Source of the DNA: Xanthomonas arboricola pv. guizotiae
GTDB lineage: Bacteria; Pseudomonadota; Gammaproteobacteria; Xanthomonadales; Xanthomonadaceae
Reading direction: 5' to 3'
DNA: 64,000 nt
Assembly (NCBI RefSeq): GCF_002940205.1
Contig: NZ_MDSK01000020.1
Coordinates: 1-64,000, forward strand
Shown here: positions 63,724 through 64,000 of the stretch, piece by piece
Layout: the number at the start of each line of letters is the position of its first letter
Position numbering within the stretch: position 1 is the stretch's first letter
Position numbers and translations under genes: made by a program
Notes under the pieces: generated by a model
Database searches by the model: none
What the model was told of the DNA's origin: nothing
The model's input: only the letters and a program-made list of their open reading frames with translations

Positions 63724-64000
63724 ATGACCACCTTGATCGCCCCACGCGTGCACGACATCGGCGGGCTGCAGGTACGGCGCGCGGTTCCCACCCTGCAGGC
63801 GCGCAGCGTGGGCCCGTTCGTGTTCGTCGACCATATGGGCCCGGCCGTGCTGGAGCCTGAGCACGGCATCGATGTGCGCCCGCATCCGCACATCGGCCTG
63901 GCCACGGTGACCTTCCTGTGGGCGGGCGAGATCGGCCATCGCGACACGCTGGGCTCGGATCAGGTGATTCGCCCCGGCGACGTCAACTGGATGACCGCCG
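63724..64000 (+). CDS. Pirin-family protein (partial, runs off the window)
   Basis: The first 92 residues are present. The iron-binding cupin motif is [28 protein letters not shown] with its HxH pair, preceded by [13 protein letters not shown], the pirin hallmark. Bacterial pirins bind metal at this site, and some act as quercetin dioxygenases or as regulators of central metabolism. The start is the ATG at 63724 ([22 protein letters not shown]). The C-terminal half lies beyond the window. Confidence 0.9.
   Translation, partial: MTTLIAPRVHDIGGLQVRRAVPTLQARSVGPFVFVDHMGPAVLEPEHGIDVRPHPHIGLATVTFLWAGEIGHRDTLGSDQVIRPGDVNWMTA

Noticed and set aside
63516-63947. Minus-strand frame opposite the pirin gene
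   Set aside because: The plus strand shows the pirin iron-binding motif; the antisense product is noise.
1-64000. tRNA, rRNA and CRISPR elements
   Set aside because: I looked through the intergenic stretches and saw no cloverleaf-like sequence, rRNA segment or regularly spaced short repeats with spacers; a covariance search would be more sensitive.

Overview
The window is a G+C-rich chromosomal segment of a plant-associated gammaproteobacterium, almost certainly a Xanthomonas. Supporting this are the Thx-type small ribosomal protein gene, the gltX-zur order, several TonB-dependent receptors, the two-hairpin intergenic repeats and, above all, two HrpX-type PIP boxes. One PIP box precedes a HopX/XopE-like effector gene and the other precedes a papain-like secreted protease gene.

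Layout. 1-90: edge of an insertion sequence. 0.37-3 kb: small envelope proteins and a ClpP-like lipoprotein. 3.1-5.1 kb: Ada/AlkA fusion glycosylase overlapping ogt (alkylation repair). 5.1-7.8 kb: NPP-type phosphodiesterase and a ClC channel. 8-11 kb: Thx, then a divergent MerC-like protein and ZnuD-like receptor with candidate Zur sites between them; the Zur gene itself is at 29.8 kb. 11.5-14.6 kb: MarR/MFS pair and a truncated TonB receptor. 15.1-21.9 kb: tandem array of three kexin-like S8 proteases with P domains and two small secreted partner genes. The array resembles the Aeromonas ASP/ORF2 protease-chaperone pair, and the third protease carries the N-terminus of a lost partner gene. 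22-25.4 kb: aldo/keto reductase, MFS pump and LysR regulator. 25.7-29.1 kb: Tat-exported phosphoesterase and TonB receptor. 29.5-34.6 kb: REP-like repeats, zur, gltX, DUF3616, carbon-nitrogen hydrolase and GNAT.

34.6-40.1 kb is a cre locus (creB, creC, creD) split by a divergent papain-like protease gene. A phased cre-tag-like site lies before creD and a perfect PIP box before the protease. 40.1-41.8 kb: rlmJ and a GNAT. 41.8-43.8 kb: palindromic repeats and the effector gene with a complete PIP/-10 promoter. 44.1-47.6 kb: mfd.

48.1-56.5 kb is a chemotaxis operon: STAS, cheA, a chemoreceptor with three 90-residue HAMP-like repeats, cheW, a receiver-EAL phosphodiesterase, cheR and cheB. A sigma-28-like promoter precedes it. 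No stand-alone cheY is present.

56.6-64 kb: phospholipase D-like synthase, a frameshifted M13 peptidase, gpmA, nfi, an orphan small secreted protein in AT-richer DNA, and the start of a pirin gene. The most notable parts are the protease/partner array, the PIP-controlled effector, and the protease lying inside the cre locus. Searches for similarity were not possible; family names rest on motifs read from the translations.
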